DNA from: Fulvia fulva
Lineage: Eukaryota > Ascomycota > Dothideomycetes > Mycosphaerellales > Mycosphaerellaceae
NCBI RefSeq assembly: GCF_020509005.1
Contig: NC_063016.1
Span: forward strand, 2,542,001 to 2,606,000
Direction: 5' to 3'
DNA length: 64,000 nt
Position numbers and translations under genes: made by a program. This document shows positions 49,401 through 57,360 of the stretch, piece after piece. Position 1 is the stretch's first letter. Each line of letters starts with the position of its first letter. The notes under the pieces were generated by a model that saw only the letters and a list, made by a program, of their open reading frames with translations, ran no database searches and was not told the DNA's origin.

Positions 49401-51485
49401 TCCCTACCGTAGGTAGTAGAGGTTGAAGTCGCTAAGGAGTACTTGCTTTATGTCTTAGCTTAGGGTCCGCTCTAGGTAGGCGAGGGTTCCTAGTTCCCTA
49501 CTCGTCCGACCCCGCGGTAGCGGGTTATAAACGTTATAGATCTAGATAGGGCCTTGTGTCGTGTCGATCTAGATTAATGTTATGTCTCCTAGGTTGCCCT
49601 ACTACGGTAGTATAACCTTCTACGACTCAAGGTCTATAGTCTTACTTACGTATATACATGTCCTCGGGATAACGCCTCGTTAGCCCGCGATTACGGTGTA
49701 GTATCTCCGGTCATTACAAGTGGCTAGGAGTCCTTCGTAGGGGTTGACCTATAGTTCCTATACCGCGATAACGTAGTACCGTAGCGGGTCTAGCTCTTAT
49801 AGAAAGTAGCGCTAGACCTTGTCCCTACTTTTGTTTACGTTGTACTATACGATAGTAATATCGTCGTATAGTATTATTCGTTATCCGTAAGGTCTATTTC
49901 CGTGCTAACCTACTATGTCTCCTAAGCCTATATCTCGCTGTCCGGCTAGCCCTAGGGCCGCTAGGGCGCCCTAAAGATTCGTATTTAGCCTAGTTCGTTA
50001 GCGGCCCGGTTAAGGTGTCGAGGCCTACCGGGAGGTAGATACGTTTGCGGTTAGGTTCCCTTGTTCGTCTCTTCTACCCTCTTCCTTTTGCTCGGTTCGA
50101 AGCCCTTATATACGGTAGGTCCCTCCTGCTACCGTTAGGGGTACCTAGCTAGTATAGAAATCCTTGCTTGTCTCGCTCGTTCTTGTGCTACTATTCTAGT
50201 TAGGCATTAGCTTGAATACGCTAGGTACCTTCTACCGTAGTATATACACCTGCTCTCCTTTTTTAGGCATTCCCTTCCCTAGTATAGGCCTACGTAGTAA
50301 GGACACCTTAGGGTCTTCTCCCCGTATTTTAGGGCTATATGACCGTACTGTTAGCATTAGAAGCATTGTAGTACCCTATAGCTACTCTAATAGATCTCCG
50401 TGTCTATTCTCTCGTAGTTCTAGAATAGCCTATTGTCTAGTATCTAGTTAGCTTGTTCCGCTGTCTCTACCTAGATAATAAGCGATAAGTGTGTCTTTTC
50501 TCGGTCCACTGTCTTATATAGCTATACCGCCTTCGTTAGTCGTACTCCTAGGGAGGTGTTCTAGTTCTATACTTAGAGGTAGGGAAGGTCTTCGACCTTA
50601 AATGTCCTAGGGACCCCGTAGGCGATGACGGTATACTATTAGTAGGAGACTCGTGCCGACTTCGCGACTTTAGTAGTCCACTCCTTATAGGTCTCTAGCT
50701 TTCGTCTATTAGACTCTTATATAGTAAAGAGTCTCACTACGCCTATTGCCTCTACCCTCGCTCTAACTACCTCCTTTTAGCCGATTCTGTCGACAATCTC
50801 CTTGCTTATTAGGGCTGCGATTTCTTGTTTTTCCGCCGGATTAGTAATGTATAGGCGTACCGCCTTACTTGCCTTCGGAGGGGGTTGATTCTTACCTACT
50901 ACTACTATTGCCTATATAGTTGGTCTCTAGGCTACCTTCTGTGTTACTTATTAGATTGTTTTCGGGATTTGGTGTAATAGCGCTTTTAGCGCTCCTAGTA
51001 GCTATGCTATAGTGTTCTTATATATCCGGGCTAGGTATTCGCTATCCCCTAGTAAGTCTTCCGCCTCCGTATATAGGGTCGTCTACGCTATATTGTTTGT
51101 CGTTAGCCTCTGCTTTCTATATAGTAGGCCTTGGCTTATGTCCTAGGTTTTTCCTTAGTCTGTTCCCCGGTTTGACTCTTAGTATAGAGTGTTCGTAAGG
51201 CTATAGCTCTCGTTAGTTACTATCCTTCGCTACTGTTCGGGGTCGCGCTTCCTAATTAGGTAGTTGTCCTCCGCAACTCCGTAACTCTAGGGTCTGCCTT
51301 TAGGGGAACGGAACCTCAGTTTTAGGGTTCTTTGTACTACGATTGCGCCGCCGCTAGCGTAGGCGGGTCGCTACTGCTTAGGTAGATTGCTCGCCTTAAT
51401 AAGGGCTGTCGAATGAATAGTCCTCGTCCGCTATAGGTATCACCTTTACTAGACAAGGAAGGAATCGTTTCCGTATATCGATAGA

Positions 51486-51497
51486 TATATAATAGCC
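51486..51497 (+). repeat. target-site duplication, left copy, of LINE-G
   Basis: tatataatagcc, identical to 56570-56581. The first half is low in complexity but aatagcc is not. It implies that 51498-51667 was inserted together with LINE-G. Confidence 0.7.
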
Positions 51498-51667
51498 AGT
51501 CCGCGATAACGGAGGAAAACTATAGACTACTTACGGAGAGATATAGAGTATACGAGGACTAGGCTAGACACTACGGCGTCCGTTTTACCCTAGAGAAATA
51601 CTAGCTAATCCACTTTAGTAAAGCGAGGACCTACTATAACATATAGGCAACTATAATAATCTAGGGA
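51498..51667 (+). repeat. RIP-mutated LINE-E-type reverse transcriptase fragment fused to LINE-G 5' end
   Basis: Matches LINE-E 39870-40036 (just past its FIDD motif) in the same sense, with a 3-base length difference and scattered mostly C-to-T or G-to-A differences. It does not match LINE-F as closely. It ends at ctaggga, followed by ccttaaaa and the ORF1 ATG. It lies inside the LINE-G target duplication, so template switching during insertion is the likely origin. Confidence 0.75.
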
Positions 51668-51675
51668 CCTTAAAA

Positions 51676-52968
51676 ATGGCGACGACGACGGCAGTAGACG
51701 ACCGAGAGCAAGGGGGAGACGAGTGGAGGACGCTCTGCAAGAAGGCGGAAGAGATGGTAGCGGCAGAAGAAGGGAGGTTTCCGGAGAGAGCACTGAAAAG
51801 AGTAATGAGCGAACTGCTCGGGGGACTGAAGGCGCTCAAACGACAAACAAGCACTACGATCAACATGGCAATCGAGGCAGCAACACGAAACGCAAGAAAC
51901 AACCCTCAAAGAGACCCGAGACAGACCCAGGGCCCAACGACCTGGGCAACAATCGCGAGCCAACCCACCCCCCCTCAAAGCACAGTACTACGAGTCCATA
52001 TTACGGACCAGAAAGAGAAGGAAGAGATAGGAAAGATGACCGGGAGGGAGATAGTCGAGAAGATCGGAGTAAAGGGAATAGTAGGGGCAAGGGCAGACAA
52101 CAAAGGGGTCAAGCTGTTTACAGCACACGTACAGGACAAGAAGGCCCTCGAAATAAACAAGGAGTGGACACTGAAGATCGGGAGCACAGCGAAAGTCTCC
52201 CATCAACAGTACATGGTAATTGCGCATGGGGTCCCACGAACCTTTGATACACAAAGGGATACACCAAACCTCCAGAGGCAAAACCAGGTAACAGCACCAG
52301 GACTACAGATCACAAAGACAGCGTGGGTCAAGAAGAAGATAGAGGAGGGCAAGAGGGCCTCCTCGCTGATCTTATGGGTTGCAACACCAGAGCAAGCGAA
52401 CAAGGTCTTAGACCAAGGGTTGTACTGGGACTTTGAGAGGCTGGATGTAGAAATCCATCAGAGCAACCACAGAATCCTTCAATGTTTCAACTGTCAACAG
52501 TACGGACATATTGCCCCAAAGTGTAGCAAAGCCACACCAGTCTGCTCACACTGTGCTGGTGATCACGCGACCCAAGAGTGCCAAAAACGGAAGGAGGACA
52601 CAAGATGCGCAGCATGTGGGAGAAAACACCCGGCATGGTCAAACCAATGCCCAGTTAGACTATCAGCCCAGTGGAGAGCGCGGGAAGCAAGGGTAACAAC
52701 ACCAACCAGGTTCCTAGTAGGTGAACAGAAACAACCAGAGAGAACCACCCACCCGAATAAGAGACCCCGGCCACAAGAGGAGCCACAAATAGTGCCAGCA
52801 ATAGGGAGACCAACGTTCTTGTACAAGGCAGCGCAGAGCAATGGACAAATGAGAATCAACCAAATGATAGGGAGCCAACCCCAAAGGGAAGAGCAGGAGG
52901 AGGGACGGGAAAACCAACAGCAAGACCAACAGCAAGACCAAACGGACCCAGACACAAACATGTCCTGA
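51676..52968 (+). CDS. LINE-G ORF1 protein, zinc-knuckle RNA-binding (gag-like), 430 aa
   Basis: Nucleic-acid-binding protein expected to coat the LINE RNA and form the ribonucleoprotein with ORF2. The N-terminal 100 residues are charged and probably helical. A central region (about 101-260) has the alternating pattern of an RRM-like fold, as in other Tad/I-clade ORF1 proteins; this is inferred. Three zinc knuckles follow: C270-x2-C273-x4-H278-x4-C283, C290-x2-C293-x3-H297-x4-C302 and C311-x2-C314-x3-H318-x6-C325. The tail is Gln/Asp-rich (about 405-425), with a basic NKRPRP at 361-366 that could act in nuclear entry. The start is the first ATG after the chimeric fragment, in good context (aaaaATGG). 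The TGA stop shares its A with the ORF2 ATG. Codon use is unmutated, unlike all neighbours. Confidence 0.93.
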   Translation: MATTTAVDDREQGGDEWRTLCKKAEEMVAAEEGRFPERALKRVMSELLGGLKALKRQTSTTINMAIEAATRNARNNPQRDPRQTQGPTTWATIASQPTPPQSTVLRVHITDQKEKEEIGKMTGREIVEKIGVKGIVGARADNKGVKLFTAHVQDKKALEINKEWTLKIGSTAKVSHQQYMVIAHGVPRTFDTQRDTPNLQRQNQVTAPGLQITKTAWVKKKIEEGKRASSLILWVATPEQANKVLDQGLYWDFERLDVEIHQSNHRILQCFNCQQYGHIAPKCSKATPVCSHCAGDHATQECQKRKEDTRCAACGRKHPAWSNQCPVRLSAQWRAREARVTTPTRFLVGEQKQPERTTHPNKRPRPQEEPQIVPAIGRPTFLYKAAQSNGQMRINQMIGSQPQREEQEEGRENQQQDQQQDQTDPDTNMS

Positions 52969-55900
52969 TGCCTCACACTAACAGACTATCAATCATTCAG
53001 TATAATGTGAACAGAAGCAAAGACAAGGTCCAAAGGAGCTTTCTACAAGCCTTAGACCCGGAGGAACACCACATTATAGCAATACAGGAACCATGGATCA
53101 ACCCACACTCTAGGATTCCATCAACTGTGCGAGACCCGAGATACCACGTAGTAATAAACAGAACCGAGGGAGTCCCACGAACTTGTATCTATGTCAGTAA
53201 GAAGGTACTAGCAGAGGACTGGCAGGCCTGGCCGAGAACCGACAGGGATATCACCACAGTGCAGCTCAAAACAACTCAAGGCCAAGTCCTGATCCATAGC
53301 GTATACAACCCACCTCCAGAGTCCAGAAGCAGCACACAACTACACACGCTAGGAAGGCTCCCGGAAGCAATGGACCAACAAAACCACAACATCGTGATAG
53401 GAGATTTCAACCTCCACCACCCAAAGTGGGGATCGGACTTCACCCCAGCACACCACTTCTTAGCAGGGAGGCTCATTGGTCAGATGGAAACAGCCCAAAT
53501 GGACTTGATCACGCCAAAGGGAACAGAAACTTGGGCTAGAAACAACAGTTCTAGCACGCTAGACCTATGCTTCATGTCCCACGCCTTAACACGACGGGTA
53601 GAAAGCTGCACAGTCAATGACCAACTAGAGTCCTCATCAGACCACTATCCAATCCAAACCGACATCCAACTCACAGTTGAGGAGGAGAGGGAACCTGAGA
53701 GGAGGCTCTGCTGGAAGCAGGCCGAGTGGACACTAGTACAGCAGCGGCTAGAAGGCGAACTAGAACAGGTGAACATTGACAACATACACACAACGGAGGG
53801 GATTGACCAAGCAGTGGAGCAGCTGATAGAAGCTATGCAAAGGGCAGCCCAGGCCCATATACCTGAGAAGAGATGGTCGCTATACCAGAAGCCATACTGG
53901 ACACCAGAGTGCACAGCCAAAGTCAAGGAGGCAAGGAAAGCAAGAAGGAGATGGGAGCAGCGACGCACCCAAGCAAACTGGGAAGCCTATAACAACGCGT
54001 GCAAAGCAAAGAAGGCGCAGATCAGAAGAGACAAGACGCAGGAGTGGAGGTCAACCGTAGGGATGATCACAGAACACCCGGAACAAATCTGGAGACTAGC
54101 AGAATGGGCCAGGAAACCAGACGAGGAACGAAACTCCCCGCCCCAGTTTCCCTCAATACAGGACCAAGACGGGGAAACGCAAACCACTCCGATAGGGAAA
54201 GCGAAAGCATTCGCAGACCACTTCTTCGGGACTCAGGTAGAGGCAGACCTAAGCAACATCCCAGGAACACACATTCCTCCGCCAAGGGAGGCTAACTGGC
54301 AAGTGTCTGCTATAGAGATCGGAAACATTATCAAGAAACTGAAGGGTAACAAAGCCCCAGGCCCAGACAAGATCCCTAACTGTTACCTAAAAGCTAGCAG
54401 CAGCCTTATCACTCCAGTGCTTGCGCCAATCTTTACCCAGTGCATGAAGCAGGGGTATTGCCCAAAGGCCTTTAGGCAATCACTGACTTGCGTCCTAAGG
54501 AAACCCCAAAAGGAAGACTATACCAAGTTGAAGTCATACAGACCAATTGCGTTGCTGAACACACTAGGGAAGCTCCTAGAGAAGGTCGTGGCTATAAGGC
54601 TCACCGGAATAGTAGAAGAACACAACCTCCTCCCGGCAACGCAAATGGGGGGGAGACAAAAGAGATCTACCCTCACAGCAGTCGAACTGATCACAGAGCA
54701 AATCAGACACATCTGGCACTATGGCAACAACAAGGTAGCCTCACTGCTTTCACTAGACATATCAGGGGCTTTCGACAATGTGTCCCACGCAAGGCTCCTA
54801 CACATCCTCAGAATGAAAAGCATCCCAGCCTGGATAGTACACTTTGTGCAGTCATTCCTTAAGGACAGAACAACCCAGATCCTCCTAGGGTCCTTCAAAG
54901 CCCCGCAGACCCCAATTGCGAACACGGGCATCCCACAGGGCTCTACACTCTCCCCAATTCTGTTCCTCCTCTTTATGGCCGACCTGACCCCACTCCTAGA
55001 AACAGCAAACACCTCAGCATCGGGGTTCGTGGATGACACAAATATCCTAGCGTGGTCGGGGTCCACAGAGGAAAACTGCGCACTCCTAGAGGAGAGACAT
55101 AGACAATGCGAAAAGTGGGCAAGAGAGCATGGGGCAAAATTCGCACCGGACAAGTACCAACTTATCCATTTTAGCAAGGCAAAGACAAAACACAACTTGG
55201 CAGCACCAGTAAAAATCCAGGGGTTCGAGACCCATCCTACAAGGGAACTCAGAGTCCTTGGGATATGGCTAGACCCGAAACTCAGCTGGGGACCACAAGT
55301 GAAGAAGGCGCAAGCGAGAGCGGACACCAACAGACAATCAATCGAGAGACTCACTGCGTCAACCTGGGGGGCGACCTTCACAAAGGCCCAGACCATGTAC
55401 AAGGCCATTGTCAAGCCCGCAATGCTATATGGAGCAGCAATTTGGGCAGCGGAAAAACACATCCCGAAGAGAATTGAGGACCCCCTCAACAGAGCGCAGG
55501 CAGCCTGCCTAAAGAGAGTACTAGGGGCATACAAGTCAACCCCTCACAGGACAATGGAAATGGAATCAGGTACAGCCCCCATCAGGGAGTACCTCCAGGG
55601 CATGAGGTGTCAATACGCAGAGAAGACATCAGCATACCCAGCCCAGGGAACCATCCAAGCAGCTACTCAAAGGATAAGAACCCAGTGGGAGAGGAGGAGA
55701 AGACCCAACCGGCCACACATGATCCCACAGAAGGAAGCAGACCTAAAAACATCACAGGAAATCCTAGCAGCCCTTGAACAGAGAGAAGCTCTGAGGGAGC
55801 AAGCTAACACAGGGGACAAAGGGAAAAAGAAGCAAAGCCAAGCAGAAAGGATCGCAGGTCACCTATGGGAAACGCGTTGGAACCAAAAACCGGTGAGGCC

Positions 55901-56369
55901 AGGAGCCCCACCAGCGGCCAGGACCTTCGGGAGGTATAACTACCTTATCTATAAAGACCTGAAGAGGGCGGAAGCAAGCATAGCTATCCAGATTCGCTCT
56001 GAGCACATTGGGCTGAGAGCATACTTGCACCAAAGAAGAGTCCCAGGATACGATTCCAAACGTTGCCCCTGTGGCTACCTATCCCAAAACCCGGAGCACA
56101 TGGTGCTGAACTGTACTAAGTGGGTAAAAGGGAGAAGCCAGTGGAGGGCGAAGGCAAGAGACAGGAAATACCAGGCCATCATCCAGGACAGACAAGATAT
56201 AAGGAGAGTGACAAGATGGATCCTTAACGAGGACTACCTAGAGCAATTCTCCCTAGCAGTAGAAACGGAAAGGTGGATAGAGAGGAGGGAGAGAGAGAGA
56301 AGAGCCGGGGAAACAGAAGGGAGAAAGGGAATCGAGAGGAGGACATCACCAGGGTTACGGGCAAGGTAG
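52968..56369 (+). CDS. LINE-G ORF2 protein, APE-type endonuclease and reverse transcriptase, 1133 aa
   Basis: Nicks target DNA and reverse transcribes the element RNA from the nick. The endonuclease (about 1-235) has N13 in QYNVN, E41 in QEPW, D146/N148 in GDFN and D225/H226 in SSDHYPI, so the active site looks complete. A linker (about 240-440) precedes the reverse transcriptase (about 450-770): KAPGPDK (462-468), SYRPIALLN (523-531), SLDISGAFD with D597, GIPQGS (654-659) and FVDD (687-690). A Cys/His motif C1033-x-C1035-x8-H1044-x4-C1049 lies near the C-terminus. The region between (about 880-1020) is basic and Gln-rich with no RNase H motifs, although many Tad/I elements carry RNase H there. 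The start overlaps the ORF1 stop (TGATG), suggesting translation by termination-reinitiation. Tad1 clade is likely; clade was not tested by phylogeny. Confidence 0.95.
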   Translation: MPHTNRLSIIQYNVNRSKDKVQRSFLQALDPEEHHIIAIQEPWINPHSRIPSTVRDPRYHVVINRTEGVPRTCIYVSKKVLAEDWQAWPRTDRDITTVQLKTTQGQVLIHSVYNPPPESRSSTQLHTLGRLPEAMDQQNHNIVIGDFNLHHPKWGSDFTPAHHFLAGRLIGQMETAQMDLITPKGTETWARNNSSSTLDLCFMSHALTRRVESCTVNDQLESSSDHYPIQTDIQLTVEEEREPERRLCWKQAEWTLVQQRLEGELEQVNIDNIHTTEGIDQAVEQLIEAMQRAAQAHIPEKRWSLYQKPYWTPECTAKVKEARKARRRWEQRRTQANWEAYNNACKAKKAQIRRDKTQEWRSTVGMITEHPEQIWRLAEWARKPDEERNSPPQFPSIQDQDGETQTTPIGKAKAFADHFFGTQVEADLSNIPGTHIPPPREANWQVSAIEIGNIIKKLKGNKAPGPDKIPNCYLKASSSLITPVLAPIFTQCMKQGYCPKAFRQSLTCVLRKPQKEDYTKLKSYRPIALLNTLGKLLEKVVAIRLTGIVEEHNLLPATQMGGRQKRSTLTAVELITEQIRHIWHYGNNKVASLLSLDISGAFDNVSHARLLHILRMKSIPAWIVHFVQSFLKDRTTQILLGSFKAPQTPIANTGIPQGSTLSPILFLLFMADLTPLLETANTSASGFVDDTNILAWSGSTEENCALLEERHRQCEKWAREHGAKFAPDKYQLIHFSKAKTKHNLAAPVKIQGFETHPTRELRVLGIWLDPKLSWGPQVKKAQARADTNRQSIERLTASTWGATFTKAQTMYKAIVKPAMLYGAAIWAAEKHIPKRIEDPLNRAQAACLKRVLGAYKSTPHRTMEMESGTAPIREYLQGMRCQYAEKTSAYPAQGTIQAATQRIRTQWERRRRPNRPHMIPQKEADLKTSQEILAALEQREALREQANTGDKGKKKQSQAERIAGHLWETRWNQKPVRPGAPPAARTFGRYNYLIYKDLKRAEASIAIQIRSEHIGLRAYLHQRRVPGYDSKRCPCGYLSQNPEHMVLNCTKWVKGRSQWRAKARDRKYQAIIQDRQDIRRVTRWILNEDYLEQFSLAVETERWIERRERERRAGETEGRKGIERRTSPGLRAR

Positions 56370-56569
56370 TCATAGGGTAACAACCATGACACTAGCGTAC
56401 CCTGAAGGAAGGAGAACGAAAGGACAAGACAGGAAAGAACGAGGAGGGCAAAGACGAGGAGGTTTTCATCCGTTAATCGGGTTTCCTACCTACACAAATA
56501 GACCTAAATAGCGAGAGACCTGCATAGGCCATAGGGCACTAAAACAGGCGAATGAATAATCTATCTATC
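56370..56569 (+). other. LINE-G 3' UTR and ATCT tail
   Basis: 200 bases after ORF2: a purine-rich first half, the hairpin at 56460-56487, then aatgaataat and three ATCT-type units instead of poly(A). The segment gcact-ata/aaa-acagc, about 30 bases before the end, is shared in RIP form with LINE-E and LINE-F. Confidence 0.8.
56460..56487 (+). other. 3'-UTR hairpin of LINE-G (unmutated)
   Basis: Outer stem agg/cct (56460-56462 with 56485-56487), 5-base bulge ttttc opposite tt, inner 5-bp stem atccg/cgggt with one wobble pair (56468-56472 with 56478-56482), loop ttaat. This is the one copy not altered by RIP. Confidence 0.65.
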
Positions 56570-56581
56570 TATATAATAGCC
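56570..56581 (+). repeat. target-site duplication, right copy, of LINE-G
   Basis: tatataatagcc, identical to 51486-51497. It follows the ATCT tail directly. Confidence 0.7.
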
Positions 56582-56633
56582 TTTAGAAAATGCTTAGAAG
56601 GAGGCTCTTACTTCCTAGTCGTACGTCCTTTAC
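56582..56633 (-). mobile_element. LINE-F, 5' end beyond the LINE-G insertion
   Basis: 52 bases between the LINE-G right duplication and the gypsy-D2 sequence. By the duplication of gypsy-D2 bases (46290-46302, 56634-56646) they must belong to LINE-F, forming its extreme 5' end. No other copy is in the window to compare. Confidence 0.6.
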
Positions 56634-56952
56634 TAAGGAATTTACTTAGTAGTTTTAGTTTCTAACCTTAATTTAACTAGCTTCTAGTTCTAGTACCTAG
56701 TTTCTAGCGTGCTTAACTAATTTCTAGGCTATATCCTTGATTTGAGAGTAAGCTTACTACGAAGACTAGACTTTGACTTAGCCTCCTTAGCCCCTTATAG
56801 AATAAACTTACGATCTCCTTAATATCTCTAGACTAACTACTTAACTAGACGCCGGATCCGCCTTCCTTACGTATAACTTATAGGTATAGTTTCTTAGTTT
56901 ATATTAGGCGTAGTAGAGGTGAAACTAGGGACAGTTTTGTAATAGGAGAGGA
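56634..56952 (+). pseudogene. gypsy-D2, 3' end of internal region
   Basis: Collinear with gypsy-D1 11934-12250 (RIP differences only over most of it), ending in the purine tract aggagagga that should precede the 3' LTR. Copia-2 begins at that point, so the D2 3' LTR must be right of the window if it exists. Confidence 0.8.
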
Positions 56953-57360
56953 TGTTAAGTAGGTATAGTATATATATATACGGAAGTTAGGATACGTAAT
57001 AGAGAAGGAGGAAAGACTAATATAGTATACGAAGGTATATAGTAGAACAGTGTTTAGTACTAAAGGTGTCTCTACTATCGGTATAGAGACTACGTCTCTT
57101 ATACCTATATAGAGGGATCTTGCTCTAGTCCTAGTTCTGTTTTACTACGCCTTATCGGTTTTACCTATATCTTATCCTACGACGGCAGTTCCTCTAATAG
57201 TCTCGTACTAACTAGCTAAGCGACTTTAGGTCCTCTAAGTCGCTCCTACTATTCGTACGGTATCTCGGTAGTATTACCGTACTATTGTCTCGACTAGCTT
57301 AGTATATACTAAGTTAGTCTTAGTACCGTACAATATGCCTACTAACCTATATTCGTAATA
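56953..57360 (-). repeat. copia-2 3' LTR
   Basis: On the minus strand it starts tattacgaat after the purine tract aagtaggag (57361-57369) and ends ctacttaaca at 56953, where the terminal CA is still unmutated. About 408 bp. No second LTR is in the window, so the ends rest on context. Confidence 0.6.

Larger units (their letters stand above)
46303..51497 (-). mobile_element. LINE-F, RIP-degraded full-length-like LINE (main part)
   Basis: Minus-strand LINE. The tail with ATCT-like repeats is at 46303-46350. ORF2 covers about 46500-49930 with FVDD at 47822-47811 and the endonuclease DFN segment near 49420. ORF1 follows to about 51450, with a knuckle near 50360-50318 in which both Cys, Gly and His survive while the Gln codons are now stops. 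Reverse transcriptase resembles LINE-E more than LINE-A. A 12-13 base duplication (46290-46302 and 56634-56646, one RIP mismatch) places its 5' end at about 56633, so LINE-G sits inside its 5' region. Confidence 0.85.
51498..56569 (+). mobile_element. LINE-G, intact Tad1-like non-LTR retrotransposon with chimeric 5' end
   Basis: The only unmutated element in the window. Layout: RIP-mutated LINE fragment (51498-51667), 8-base leader (51668-51675), ORF1 (51676-52968), ORF2 (52968-56369), 200-base 3' UTR with hairpin and ATCT tail. It is flanked by the 12-base duplication tatataatagcc. Both frames are complete and all expected endonuclease and reverse transcriptase motifs are present. CpA and TpG are abundant inside it and almost absent outside. 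Sister LINE-C is RIP-mutated. The insertion therefore postdates the last effective RIP at this locus. Confidence 0.93.

Noticed and set aside
1..51497. CpA loss considered as ordinary methyl-CpG deamination
   Set aside because: CpG is abundant throughout the mutated elements, whereas CpA and TpG are depleted; the change is CpA-to-TpA, as in RIP.
51498..51667. Fragment considered as part of LINE-F's own 5' end
   Set aside because: It is in the opposite orientation to LINE-F, matches the reverse transcriptase region of LINE-E, and lies inside the LINE-G duplication.
51723..52247. 174-codon open frame overlapping LINE-G ORF1 in another frame, and several minus-strand frames of 60-271 codons across LINE-G
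   Set aside because: They lie wholly within the two recognised frames, show biased low-complexity composition and no known motifs. Long shadows are expected because the intact element has few TA-containing codons.
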